Shown piece after piece: positions 16,815 to 25,092 of a DNA stretch of 32,956 nucleotides. The DNA comes from Anaerolineales bacterium (GTDB lineage: Bacteria; Chloroflexota; Anaerolineae; Anaerolineales; Villigracilaceae). Under the pieces are notes generated by a model. It saw nothing but the letters and a program-made list of their open reading frames with translations. It was not told the origin of the DNA and did not search any database. Position numbers and translations under genes: made by a program. Every line of letters starts with the position of its first letter. The stretch's first letter is position 1. Location of the stretch: NCBI GenBank assembly GCA_016789305.1, contig JAEURJ010000003.1, positions 1 through 32,956 of the forward strand, given 5' to 3'.

Positions 16815-16912
16815 TATTACCTGTAAGATGATTGCATCCTCCAAGGTAGGAGGAGCGTCCCTCGACCCATATTTTGATTTGACATTTATTACCCTTTGCA
16901 AAGGAAATCTAG
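16815..16912 (-). pseudogene. Decayed duplicate of the 5' end and leader of sigma module 4
   Basis: This stretch aligns with 14480-14565: CTCGACCCAT, GATTTGACATT and ATTACCCTTTGCAAAGGAAA recur in order. Translated on the minus strand it gives MSNQNMGR, then, after a frame change, DAPPTLEDAIIL, matching MSNLNMGREEAPPALDDTLIL. The ribosome-binding site and start codon are kept but the frame breaks within 25 codons. The rest of 16671-17052 holds the attC-like half site described separately and an AT-rich end with no gene I can support. Confidence 0.7.
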
Positions 16913-16940
16913 CTATCCAGAAAACTGCTTGGGAAGAGTG

Positions 16941-16990
16941 CACGCTGTGTAGCGGCTGCCCCTAGCGTCAGGATGCAAGTGTTGTTGGGC
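16941..16990 (-). other. attC-like half site
   Basis: On the minus strand this begins GCCCAACAACACTTGCATCC and continues into a GC-rich stretch (GACGCTAGGGGCAGCCGC). GCCCAAC fits the RYYYAAC core expected at one end of an integron attC. The matching GTTRRRY half is not found within the next 100 nt, so at best this is half of a site. It sits at the junction of the sigma array and the accessory genes. Confidence 0.3.
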
Positions 16991-17052
16991 GATTTTTCGA
17001 GGTTGTGCGAGAATTAATATTTACAATTGTTTATTTCTTACTTTTCACTATT

Positions 17053-17396
17053 TTATTTATAGACACGCGAATTTAAAAAACCAATGGATGAAACGGCGAA
17101 AGTAAATACGGTATATAGAAGAATTGAAGGGTAGGTATTTGGATGTAATGTATCAAGTAGCTCAAGTACTTTTTTAACAACATGAGCCATTGGCAACCAT
17201 AGCCAAATTAAAGCGACGGTGAGTAGAGCATGCCATTTCATTACGGCTCCAACACTTATTGTCGCAATAAGTAACAAAATAACAATCACAATTGGGCTGA
17301 CATCACCCTGAAGTGAAACATTGTCCACACAAGTGATTATTGCCCCAAGTATTAGACCAACAAGAATGATAATTTTTTGCTCGATAATGACTTCAT
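17053..17396 (-). CDS. Small membrane protein, frame-broken near 17373-17378
   Basis: The ATG at 17394-17396 overlaps the stop of the gene before it (ATGA) and opens MKSLSSKK, but the frame stops after 14 codons. Adding one base to the six-A run (17373-17378) joins it to IIILVGLILGAIITCVDNV and the rest of the open frame to 17053, a 114-residue protein. Hydrophobic helices are at about 8-25, 35-52, 55-72 and 92-105. Without the correction only a 91-codon frame from a GTG at 17328 remains. No family was recognised. Coupling to the preceding small membrane gene suggests the two products act together. Confidence 0.65.
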
Positions 17397-17623
17397 TTGC
17401 TTTTGTTCCGAGCAGATTTTAGGAAAACCCATGTCGCAAACCCAAAGATTAATGCCAAAATAGGAAATGCTATTGCGCCAATATACGCTCCCTGCCCGCC
17501 TGTATTTAATACAGTCAATCCACGAGTTACAAGAAACAATCGAACTGTATAGAAAAGGGAGAACAAACTTAATGCTCCCGAGATAATCCCTAAAAAGTAT
17601 AGAATTATGGATGGCGTTTTCAT
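17393..17623 (-). CDS. Small two-helix membrane protein
   Basis: The 76-residue protein has two hydrophobic helices (IILYFLGIISGALSLFSLFY and AYIGAIAFPILALIFGFATW) and a basic tail KSARNKSK. AAGGAA lies about 14 nt before the ATG. Its stop overlaps the start of the next small membrane gene by 4 nt. No family was recognised. Confidence 0.65.
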   Translation of the reverse strand: MKTPSIILYFLGIISGALSLFSLFYTVRLFLVTRGLTVLNTGGQGAYIGAIAFPILALIFGFATWVFLKSARNKSK

Positions 17624-17660
17624 TTTGAATTTTGTTCCTTTCTGTTGTATGGTTTTTTTC

Positions 17661-17741
17661 TTAGTTAGTTTTTAGTGCAAAACTCAGAAACAAAGTTGAG
17701 AAGCTGGCTTGAATCGGCATTTTGCACCAAAACCTAGTTAA
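17661..17741. repeat. Imperfect palindrome, 22-bp arms, after the nucleotidyltransferase gene
   Basis: 17661-17682 and 17720-17741 are reverse complements at 18 of 22 positions, including an exact TTTTGCAC/GTGCAAAA core, with a 37-nt spacer. The right arm includes the stop codon of the nucleotidyltransferase gene. The size resembles a folded recombination site, but the RYYYAAC/GTTRRRY cores of attC are not present. It may simply be a transcript-end hairpin. Confidence 0.6.
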
Positions 17742-18490
17742 TATCTATTCCATTCCGATATCAATTCATATAATTGGGGTTTGACCTTATTCGCTAATGG
17801 CTCCACCCCTTCCAGGTCGTTCAAAAGTCCATTAACGACACAGGTCAGGGCACGCATAAGTTCATCTCTATTCAACGATGAGATCAGCGAGTCTTTAAAT
17901 AAGACTAATATGTTTGACGGAAGATTGTCGAATCCTCTGCCATGATCAGCGGGCAATCCCCGCCGAAGACAGGCGAGGTGCAGTATATAGTCACGGGTAC
18001 TGCTGATCCAAAATTCAGCCTGCCAATATCTCTCCCGCTCAATGCATAAACGCGCTCGTAACACATGATGAACAGCGTACCCAAAGAGTTCCGTAGCTGA
18101 TGGTGGAGACGGGAAGGACTTTTTCATATATTCCCCAAAAAGCAGCTTGAATTTTGGCCCCGCTGGTCCGAATTGGGATTTCGGTGTGAAGGATAGGTCA
18201 CATTGCAAACAAGAGGGGAGTAGGAAGACTCGATAAATTGTGGGACCCCGTTGAACGTCAAATAAATGAGCCGAATTAAGTTCACTCAGAAAGATTGCAG
18301 TCCAATCTTCTAGAACATCTAAAATTGAGAATCCATCTTCGACTGAGAATGTTAGATCAACATCGGACCATTGGTCTCCTCCATCAAACGCAAGCGACCC
18401 CACTAATGCCCCAGCGATAACACGATTATCTTTTTTAGCCAGATGTATGACAAAGTCGTATAGAAAATTTCGGTCATTAATAGTAAACAT
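17738..18490 (-). CDS. Nucleotidyltransferase-domain protein
   Basis: The 250-residue protein has a clear nucleotidyltransferase signature near residues 30-50, GSLAFDGGDQWSDVDLTF, with the glycine-serine pair and two metal-binding aspartates (SDVDL). A helical C-terminal half follows (ATELFGYAVHHVLRARLCIERERYWQAEFWI), as in aminoglycoside and lincosamide nucleotidyltransferases and related proteins. The family transfers a nucleotide to a small molecule or protein. The substrate cannot be told from the sequence. AAAGGG lies 8 nt before the ATG. It stands alone between a lipoprotein gene and the small membrane genes. Confidence 0.82.
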   Translation of the reverse strand: MFTINDRNFLYDFVIHLAKKDNRVIAGALVGSLAFDGGDQWSDVDLTFSVEDGFSILDVLEDWTAIFLSELNSAHLFDVQRGPTIYRVFLLPSCLQCDLSFTPKSQFGPAGPKFKLLFGEYMKKSFPSPPSATELFGYAVHHVLRARLCIERERYWQAEFWISSTRDYILHLACLRRGLPADHGRGFDNLPSNILVLFKDSLISSLNRDELMRALTCVVNGLLNDLEGVEPLANKVKPQLYELISEWNRY

Positions 18491-18584
18491 CTACTAATCC
18501 CTTTCAAGAAGGCTGTTACTTGATCGTTTCCAATAACGGGTTTGTAATATCAAGCAAACTTTGAAGTGTTGGAACTTGTTCGAT

Positions 18585-19030
18585 TCATTCTAAATTGCCG
18601 TTTGCGTCCTTTTTAAGCAGATTTACACTAAAACCCGGAGAGATTTCTTTGCAATAGTTTTCATCTCCAGGAGGGGAGCTTCAAAATGAAAATAATTCAA
18701 ATTATAGAAAAATACACAGTCAGCCTTGCTATTTCCAACAACGGCAACCGGGTAATATTTCTGAGGGTTTTCGCCAAGCCACTCCATATCCACCAAATCG
18801 ACGGCGTTTACATCCACCCATAGAAAAACCTTCGCTTTGGCAAATTCCTTGAGTTCATCGAAATTATAAGTAACAATTACTTCAGGATATGACCTCAAAT
18901 CTTCCGAGGTAATTTGACCATTTCCACGAACAAGATAGATCGCTTTGATGGGAATCTTAGTGTTATCCGCATGTTCAGGAGCGCATCCTGCCAATAAGAG
19001 AACGAAGAAAGCATTCATATTGAGTTTCAT
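18585..19030 (-). CDS. Small lipoprotein, frame-broken near 18644-18653
   Basis: The start at 19030 gives MKLNMNAFFVLLLAGC, a lipoprotein signal with lipobox LAGC. A domain of about 125 residues follows (IPIKAIYLVRGNGQITSEDLRSYPEVIVTYNFDELKEF). The open frame stops at 18623 after KKSLRVLV. Adding one base in the AAAGAAA stretch changes the end to ISPGFSVNLLKKDANGNLE with a stop at 18585, for 148 residues, which is a much more natural C-terminus. No family was recognised. An in-frame extension to 19072 is possible but would spoil the signal peptide. Confidence 0.62.
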
Positions 19031-19149
19031 AAAACGCCACGTACTTTTCTGCACAGTGACTCCACATGCCAATTAATTGCTGATTATCCGTCGCTCTAAA
19101 CAAGTAGTTGATCCTTCCTGTTTGATTTGTTTAAAAAAATGACAAGATG

Positions 19150-19521
19150 TTATGCGGCGGCATCATCCCAAATTATGCTCATGGAATTTGATGGGTTCAC
19201 CAAATCGCCTTCAAGGACAATTGCCACGAGACCAGTATCTGTCCCAGCCTCGTGCCATTCATCTTTATTCCAAAATGCAGCTTGATACTGATGGATTGGA
19301 AGCTTCCCAGAAGTCTGGTCTCGTACCCAGCCATTACCTTGCACTACCAAAAAGAGTTGTGGAGTGACAGCCTGGTGATACCCGACAATTCCATTTGGAT
19401 CGAGGTAAAAGCAACTCACATTTACTTCTGCATGAAAGCGGATGATCTTCGAAAAGATGAAGTTGCTGTTGAATTTTTCGATCTTTTCCCCATATTCCAA
19501 ATCAAAATTGTAGATTTTCAT
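19150..19521 (-). CDS. Cupin-fold protein
   Basis: The 123-residue protein is counted from the ATG at 19521, behind AAGGAG. The sequence GIVGYHQAVTPQLFLVVQGNGWV ... AAFWNKDEWHEAGTDTGLVAIVLEG has the two-motif cupin pattern, with GYH in motif 1 and EWHEAG in motif 2 supplying histidines for a possible metal site. The first motif has only one histidine, so metal binding is uncertain. It follows the acetyltransferase gene by 31 nt and probably shares its transcript. The function is unknown beyond a likely small-molecule-binding beta barrel. Confidence 0.75.
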   Translation of the reverse strand: MKIYNFDLEYGEKIEKFNSNFIFSKIIRFHAEVNVSCFYLDPNGIVGYHQAVTPQLFLVVQGNGWVRDQTSGKLPIHQYQAAFWNKDEWHEAGTDTGLVAIVLEGDLVNPSNSMSIIWDDAAA

Positions 19522-19552
19522 GGTCGCTTCTCCTTGGCAGGGTAGTGTGTGA

Positions 19553-20527
19553 CTATAAGGCATGGAGTTCTATCTTTTTGGCAAAGTGTCTCAAAGCTTT
19601 TTCCTGCACAAAACCCATCTTCAAATACACTTGCTTGGCGTTTGTAATGTTTTCATCATCCACACCCAGCAGACAGGCTTCAAAGCCAGCTTTCTGATAG
19701 ATCTGAAGCGCATGGGCGGTCAATGCTGTGCCCAAGCCGTGACCACGGTGTTCAGGTGCAACGCCTATGATCTCCAGCCAAGCATGCCTAGGTTGGTCTT
19801 CAAACACTTCTGTCAAATAAAAGCCGATCACGCGATCATTCATGATTGCCAATTTTGTGAATTCCGGGCGGAATTTCTGGGTATTGATAAAACGCTCCCG
19901 CCACTTTTCCTGGGTAAATTCCCCTATCCAATGGCCGGCGAAAGCCCGGTTAAATACTTGACGCATTTCATCGTCACGCTCGGAAACGTAGGAGGCAATC
20001 ACCACATCAGCGGGCAGATCCCTCAAAGGGATAAGTTGATGAAGATCAAAGCGCATTTGGCATTGTGTAACCAGCCTGGATATGCCGTGTTTTTCATATA
20101 GAAGATTGCGTTCTTCATCCTCCGGCTCGCAACTTACCCGCAATACGAGCGATTCATTTCCCGCAAACGCCTGTGCTTTTTGGATGGTACGGGATATTTG
20201 CCAAGATAGAAGATGAGTGCCAAGCCCACGGTGGCGATACTCAGGGAGAACCGTGCCTTCGAGGATGCCCGTTATACCATCTTCACTGGACGGAAAGACA
20301 AGCAAAAATCCCACGGCGGCAATCTCTCCTGTTCCTGTCAGCACTAATTTTGTATCCGCCTCGAGATTTTCGGCCGAGACATGCTCCAGCATCTCCAACC
20401 TTTGCCCCGCTGACGCATCACTGCTTGTTGCCAGCAACCTGCGTACCAGCGGAATGTCCTTCTGGCGCATGGGACGCCTTATGAAAGAGTCTTCGTTTTT
20501 TGATTGTTGACCTGCATCGATTGACAT
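19553..20527 (-). CDS. Tandem GNAT acetyltransferase
   Basis: The 324-residue protein contains two GNAT domains. The first (about 15-160) carries the acetyl-CoA loop in VLPEYRHRGLGTHLLSWQI. The second (about 170-320) has it in VAPEHRGHGLGTALTAHAL, followed by LGVDDENITNAKQVYLKMGF, the usual last motif. Both loops keep the R/Q-x-x-G-x-G pattern, so either could be active. In several double-GNAT enzymes, such as mycothiol synthase, only one is. The substrate is not predictable. It lies 15 nt after the hydrolase gene and directly before the cupin gene, forming a likely three-gene operon. Confidence 0.88.
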   Translation of the reverse strand: MSIDAGQQSKNEDSFIRRPMRQKDIPLVRRLLATSSDASAGQRLEMLEHVSAENLEADTKLVLTGTGEIAAVGFLLVFPSSEDGITGILEGTVLPEYRHRGLGTHLLSWQISRTIQKAQAFAGNESLVLRVSCEPEDEERNLLYEKHGISRLVTQCQMRFDLHQLIPLRDLPADVVIASYVSERDDEMRQVFNRAFAGHWIGEFTQEKWRERFINTQKFRPEFTKLAIMNDRVIGFYLTEVFEDQPRHAWLEIIGVAPEHRGHGLGTALTAHALQIYQKAGFEACLLGVDDENITNAKQVYLKMGFVQEKALRHFAKKIELHAL

Positions 20528-20542
20528 CCCATTTCTCGCAAT

Positions 20543-21367
20543 CTACAAAAGTTTATTAAGGAACTGAAACATGATCTCATTGAATTCGTCAGGTTTTTCC
20601 ATGCTTACCAGATGCCCGGCGCCTTGGATGACTGTTTTTCTTGCACCAGCAATACTACCCATTAACAGGTCGCAAATTGAATATATATCCGGCACATCCA
20701 ACTCTCCCACAATGATTTGTGTTGGAACGCTTACTTCCCTCAACCTTTTGATCGCAGGCGGCTGGAGCGGACGCTCAGGCAACCCCTGAACCCAAAGTTT
20801 GGCATTATCTAAATTCATCTGCCGAACCCAATCCCGAAGGCTTGGATTCCTCATGGCGGGAATTAAGTGGGGGTGTTTCAACCACTCTTCCGTGGCTGCG
20901 AGCGCATCTCCCTTCTCGGCATAAGAAAAGATTTTTTCGATTTGTTCTGTATACTCTTTGGACCATTCGTATCCGCCCAGCCCGGGACCAGAGAGAATCA
21001 ATCCCTTGACCATCTCTTGATATTCAAGGGTAAAGTCGATCGCGATTCGTCCTCCCAATGATTCTCCGATCAGGCAAGCCTTTTCGATACCTAAATGCTT
21101 AAGGAGCGTTCGAAGCACCTCTGCATCGGTGAATGGCTCAGTAGGCGCGGTCGATCGCCCGCACCCTGGCACGTCATAGCAAACGACCCGATACGAAGAG
21201 GAGAAATAATCAATCTGATTATTCCACATTCGTAAGTCCAGTCCGCCGGCATGAAGAAATACAAGTGGGAATCCCTTTCCTGCCGTTTCATAATACATTT
21301 TTGCACCGCTTGTTTCAATAAAACCTTTTATTACGGATGAATTGAAAAATAACCTTGATCCTTCCAT
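20543..21367 (-). CDS. Alpha/beta hydrolase
   Basis: The 274-residue protein has the full alpha/beta-hydrolase layout. The oxyanion strand is PLVFLHAGGLDLRMW. DVPGCGRS follows, then the nucleophile elbow GESLGG (serine near residue 105), an acid in VGELDVPD near 220, and the histidine in GAGHLVSMEKPDEF near 250. It is closest in style to the general esterase/haloperoxidase-like group. The natural substrate is unknown. GGAG precedes the ATG. It is the first gene of the apparent hydrolase-GNAT-cupin run. Confidence 0.9.
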   Translation of the reverse strand: MEGSRLFFNSSVIKGFIETSGAKMYYETAGKGFPLVFLHAGGLDLRMWNNQIDYFSSSYRVVCYDVPGCGRSTAPTEPFTDAEVLRTLLKHLGIEKACLIGESLGGRIAIDFTLEYQEMVKGLILSGPGLGGYEWSKEYTEQIEKIFSYAEKGDALAATEEWLKHPHLIPAMRNPSLRDWVRQMNLDNAKLWVQGLPERPLQPPAIKRLREVSVPTQIIVGELDVPDIYSICDLLMGSIAGARKTVIQGAGHLVSMEKPDEFNEIMFQFLNKLL

Positions 21368-21417
21368 CTATGACTCCATTCTTTAAAAGCAAGGCTGTTC
21401 CAAAATTTCCAATTAAT

Positions 21418-21969
21418 TTATTTTTGATGGGGAGCTTGATCTTTGATGCGATAAGTAACCTGGATGCAGCCATTCTTATGGATATTGCTATTAATCAACT
21501 CCAAATCAATCTGTTTATCTAGTTCGGGAAAGAGGAAAACACCTGAGCCAAGCAATAGCGGATGAATATTTAGACTGATTTCATCAACGACATTTTCCAA
21601 CAGCAGGCTTTTCATCAATTCGCCTCCGCCCATCAGCCAAATATCTTTACCTTCCTCCATTTTTAGACTTCTTACAAAAGCACCTGCGTTTTGAGAAATT
21701 ACCTGCGCCCCATCACCGAGAGACAATTTTAGTGTGCGGGAGAAGATGTAACTTTTCATTCCAAAATTGCTTTTTGAATTTCGACTCCGGGGATTCTGCC
21801 TGAGAGCAATTTCATAAGTTTTTCTCCCGAGTAATATGGTGTCGATTGATTTAAAGAAATCTCCCATGCCGTAATCGGTGCCATCCATAAACAACCAGTC
21901 AACGGCGCCATTCTTACGTGCGATGTAATTATCGAGACTATTGGCAACAAAGTATTTGACTTTTCGCAT
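21418..21969 (-). CDS. RibD C-terminal/dihydrofolate-reductase-like protein
   Basis: The 183-residue protein is counted from the ATG at 21969, which has AAGGAA upstream. An open frame to 22065 exists but does not fit the family. Motifs are VANSLDNYIARKNGAVDWL at the N-terminus, ILLGRKTYEI, KDIWLMGGGELMKSLL with the glycine-rich nucleotide loop, and IHPLLLGSGVFLFPEL near the end. This is the stand-alone reductase family often annotated as dihydrofolate-reductase-like, which binds NADPH. The substrate is unknown and it is unlikely to be the main folate enzyme. A weak hairpin follows the gene. Confidence 0.87.
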   Translation of the reverse strand: MRKVKYFVANSLDNYIARKNGAVDWLFMDGTDYGMGDFFKSIDTILLGRKTYEIALRQNPRSRNSKSNFGMKSYIFSRTLKLSLGDGAQVISQNAGAFVRSLKMEEGKDIWLMGGGELMKSLLLENVVDEISLNIHPLLLGSGVFLFPELDKQIDLELINSNIHKNGCIQVTYRIKDQAPHQK

Positions 21970-22080
21970 TTCCAAATTCCTTCCTGAGGAACTAAGGTTA
22001 TATCTGACATTCAATAAGTAATCAAAAATGACATATGTGCTTTGAAGGGTGCATTTGCAAGGCAAGAAACCCTTTTGTCA

Positions 22081-22745
22081 TCAACGCATAACTTGTGGCA
22101 CAAACACATTCAATATAGCAAGGACAGAGAGATTGAAAATATCAACGAGAAGATGCCCAACAATCAGCCATCTCAGACTGCCTGTTTTTTTGTACGCAAT
22201 TGCCCATACAACACCCATGATGAAGGTACTTATGAACGTAACCGGATGACGATTTGCGATCGAAAAAACTCCAAAGGTCAATGGATGATCGATTGCAAAG
22301 AAAAAGCTAGAATACACCACGCTCAACCAACCCGGCCATGCCTGCATTTGATCCAATAACAAGCCGCGCCAATAGCCTTCCTCTAAGAAAGGATTAATAA
22401 CGATCAAGAGAAGCGATAACAAAACCAGATCGAATGAATCAAAAAGTTTCCAGTTCTGCAGAAAAAGCTGAAGCGGAATCAAACCAACAAGGATGGCAAG
22501 TGCCGACCAACCCCAAGCGCCACGCGGGGGGCGCAACCATCGGTGAACCGCTTCTTTTCCACCCCCCCCCAGACAATTAGGACTGCAAACATGCTCCACA
22601 GTGTCAGTTGTAAAGGCAGCCATGCCCATACTCCTAAATAAATAACCGCGAAACGCGCAACTAGATGTCCTATTACAATAATCCCAAGTGGTGACAAGAG
22701 AATAAGGCGTTGACGTACTTTGTTCTCAGTAATGTATTTGTTCAT
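22081..22745 (-). CDS. CPBP-family intramembrane metalloprotease, frame-broken in a nine-C tract
   Basis: The N-terminal part (MNKYITENKVRQRLILLSPLGIIVIGHLV) and the C-terminal part lie in different frames that meet at the C9 tract 22562-22570. One extra base gives VWGGGGKEAVHRWLRP and a 221-residue protein. The C-terminal part has the CPBP motifs: EEGYWR (motif 1), FFFAIDH (motif 2) and HLLVDIFN (motif 3), the glutamates and histidines expected at the active site. Several membrane helices are evident. The family cleaves membrane proteins or processes prenylated peptides and is often linked to bacteriocin immunity. AAAGG lies 4 nt before the chosen ATG; a longer start at 22766 is possible. 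Confidence 0.75.
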
Positions 22746-22805
22746 AAAACCTTTACGAATCATCATTTCCGCACTTTATTAATTCAAGAATAGATCAGTT
22801 TGGAT

Positions 22806-23285
22806 TTATTCAGATTTACCTTGTTGATTAAATTTTTTTGTTCGTTCTGATAATTCTGTGGGTGTTAGATCTTCTTTATGGGTCGCAATGCTCCATACAT
22901 GGCCATATGGATCTTTGAGTGTGCCAACACGATCGCCATAAAATAGGTCGGCTACCGGCAAAATTACGGATGCGCCATTTTCAACGGCTCGATTGAAAAG
23001 TATGTCCATATCAGGTACATATAGAAAAACTGCGGCGCCTGAAGCGTTTAAAGATAAAGGACTGGGGAACCCATTGGATGGGGCTTCTTCAGCCAGCATA
23101 ATGACCGAATCCCCCAAAATGATTTCCGCATGACCAACCTTGCCGTCCGGGAGCGACATCCGTAATTTCTCAGTTGCACCCAATGCATTTCTATAAAACT
23201 CAATCGCACCTGCGCAATCGCGTACAAACAGGTATGGGGTTGCGGTATGGTAGCCGGAAGGAATAGAGGTGTTTGATTTTGTCAT
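22806..23285 (-). CDS. VOC-family protein of PhnB type
   Basis: The 159-residue protein starts at the ATG at 23285, with GGAG upstream. It shows the PhnB-like arrangement: ATPYLFVRDCAGAIEFYRNA, LPDGKVGHAEIILGDSVIML, then LKDPYGHVWSIATHKEDLTP. VOC proteins are metal-dependent dioxygenases, isomerases, resistance proteins or simple binders. A PhnB-like member cannot be given a reaction from sequence. It follows the repeat lipoprotein at 23362 by 76 nt. Confidence 0.87.
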   Translation of the reverse strand: MTKSNTSIPSGYHTATPYLFVRDCAGAIEFYRNALGATEKLRMSLPDGKVGHAEIILGDSVIMLAEEAPSNGFPSPLSLNASGAAVFLYVPDMDILFNRAVENGASVILPVADLFYGDRVGTLKDPYGHVWSIATHKEDLTPTELSERTKKFNQQGKSE

Positions 23286-23361
23286 TATTGTTTCTCCATT
23301 TAAGCTATTTGGTGTTGTTGATTTAGATTCAGATCGATAATCTAGGATAAATGCGCACCGC

Positions 23362-25026
23362 TCATTGCACAATTGCCGTAATCGTGAAAAAAATTGATGG
23401 CATTCCGCAAGGTGGGGTGAGGTTTAAGCATTCGGGATTGCCAATCATGGTCAGGGTTGAGGTTCCATTGGCAAATGCAAAATAACCAGCTTGAGCGCCC
23501 CCGAGCACATTGGGATCACTGATCGAAGCCAGTGACCATATGTAAGTGTTATCCAGATAGATACGGAGTTCATCCCCAACTTTCATGTAAAAGGTCTTGC
23601 CATTATCTGCTAATGTGACTTCGTATGTCACATGTTGGGGCAGCGTCATGATGGGAATTGGAGTGATAGTAGAGACAGGTGGGGGATCCGTTTGCACAAT
23701 GGCTATAATCGTAAATACGATGGAAGGCTGTCCACAGGGCGGATTAAGGTTTAAGCATTCGGGGTTGCCGATCATGGTCAAGGTTGCAGTTCCGTTTGCA
23801 AAAGCAAAATATCCAGCTTGGGCGCCTGCAAGTACATTGGGATCGCTAATCGAAGCCATTGACCAAATGTAGGCATTATCAAGAGAGATACGGAGTTCAT
23901 CTCCGATTTTCATGTAGAAAGTCTTGCCATTATCTGCCAATGTAACATCATAAGTCATACGTTGAGGCGATGTCATAATGGGGGTTGGGGTAATTGTGGA
24001 GACAGGGGAAGAATCCTTTACCCATAATACTGGTCCCATTGGCAGGAAATGGACTCCCAACGCAAGATATTGCCCAATTGGTTGATCTATTAACAAATCT
24101 CCTCCTACAGGTAAATTGATGATGTATTCCGCAAATTTGATTGCAAAAGGTCCATTTGCTTGATTGATTAATCGAATGCGCTGTGATGGGTGAATAGCGA
24201 CGCAGCGTCCCGCCAAAGGTAGACCGCTGGCATCCAAGCCTAGTGTAATATTCACAGGGTCACTAATAGCATCTCCACATACTCCGGAGGCTGGTGTAAC
24301 GCTATCGGCAGGCTTGATCCCGGAGATTGTGAAGGGCTGGATGGAATTCAATACAGCGCGAGCCAGATTGTTGTTGTAATTCCCTTCCAAGTTGATTTCA
24401 AGATAACGACCATTAATTTCCACCAAAATCTTATTGATCACACCACCGGAACCGGAGACAAGCGACAATCGATAAGCCGGTTGGGTTGCAATCGAAAAAC
24501 GCTCCTCTTCGGAAATGGTTAACTGATTTGAATACGCAGTCTGCCTTTCGCTCTCCACCCAATCGTCAAACGAACCGGGCGGCGTAATGAAAACCTTAAA
24601 TCCAAATTGCATACTGGTCGTGTCATAACCCCACTCCAATTTGTGAGGCGGGTTGGATGGATCGAAAGAAGATAAAAAGACGCCATCCGATGTTTCTTGC
24701 CGATACCAGGCTGAGGGATAACTGAATTGGATTCCCAATAGAGAACTTGGATAAAGGATTTGGGAGGCTGCGACCACTGTGGGGGTGGGCGATGAAGAAC
24801 CCGCCGCACTCCCCGGAAGTGGCGTTGCTGTTGCGGAATATGGGTTGGACGCTATTGAAGATGCCACCGGTTGAGTGAGTGCATTGGCAATATATGTTGC
24901 CACTTGTTGAGGGATGTCTGTTCCAGGCACCAAGGTTAAATCTGGCGGCAGAGTGATGCCGTTCCCCGGGGTGCAGGATACCAATACAAATGAGAAGAGA
25001 ACACAGAAGGATATGATCTTATTCAT
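23362..25026 (-). CDS. Lipoprotein with two tandem chagasin-like repeats
   Basis: The 554-residue protein has a lipobox (LVSC), a Thr/Pro/Ser linker and a first domain at about 90-235 (LGIQFSYPSAWYRQE ... NSIQPFTISG). This resembles PsbP/surface domains that read a stretch of host-like or self sequence. A cysteine-containing domain follows, then two nearly identical copies of about 105-109 residues. Each copy has DNGKTFYMKxGDELRI, AxISDPNVLxGAQAGYFAF and NPECLNLxPPCGxPSI. This layout recalls chagasin/I42-type inhibitor domains, but the usual NPTTG loop is replaced by NxYIW. The function is unknown; inhibition of proteases is a suggestion only. Confidence 0.8.
   Translation of the reverse strand: MNKIISFCVLFSFVLVSCTPGNGITLPPDLTLVPGTDIPQQVATYIANALTQPVASSIASNPYSATATPLPGSAAGSSSPTPTVVAASQILYPSSLLGIQFSYPSAWYRQETSDGVFLSSFDPSNPPHKLEWGYDTTSMQFGFKVFITPPGSFDDWVESERQTAYSNQLTISEEERFSIATQPAYRLSLVSGSGGVINKILVEINGRYLEINLEGNYNNNLARAVLNSIQPFTISGIKPADSVTPASGVCGDAISDPVNITLGLDASGLPLAGRCVAIHPSQRIRLINQANGPFAIKFAEYIINLPVGGDLLIDQPIGQYLALGVHFLPMGPVLWVKDSSPVSTITPTPIMTSPQRMTYDVTLADNGKTFYMKIGDELRISLDNAYIWSMASISDPNVLAGAQAGYFAFANGTATLTMIGNPECLNLNPPCGQPSIVFTIIAIVQTDPPPVSTITPIPIMTLPQHVTYEVTLADNGKTFYMKVGDELRIYLDNTYIWSLASISDPNVLGGAQAGYFAFANGTSTLTMIGNPECLNLTPPCGMPSIFFTITAIVQ
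23365..24006 (-). repeat. Two in-frame tandem copies, period 327 bp
   Basis: Copy 1 is 23680-24006 and copy 2 is 23365-23679, each coding for PVSTITPxPIMT through AIVQ. Anchor words such as TTTAAGCATTCGG recur exactly 327 bp apart. The high DNA similarity points to recent internal duplication. Confidence 0.9.
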
Positions 25027-25092
25027 AATTATTGCCTCAAGGCGGCAAATACCAGAGTTGGCGTATTGAATTTCGACATATTTTGTGCTTCG

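Noticed and set aside
16671..16943. N-terminal extension of sigma module 5 to 16943
   Set aside because: The extra codons include a decayed copy of another sigma gene's start, and a TTG with AAGGAG at 16670 gives the normal family length.
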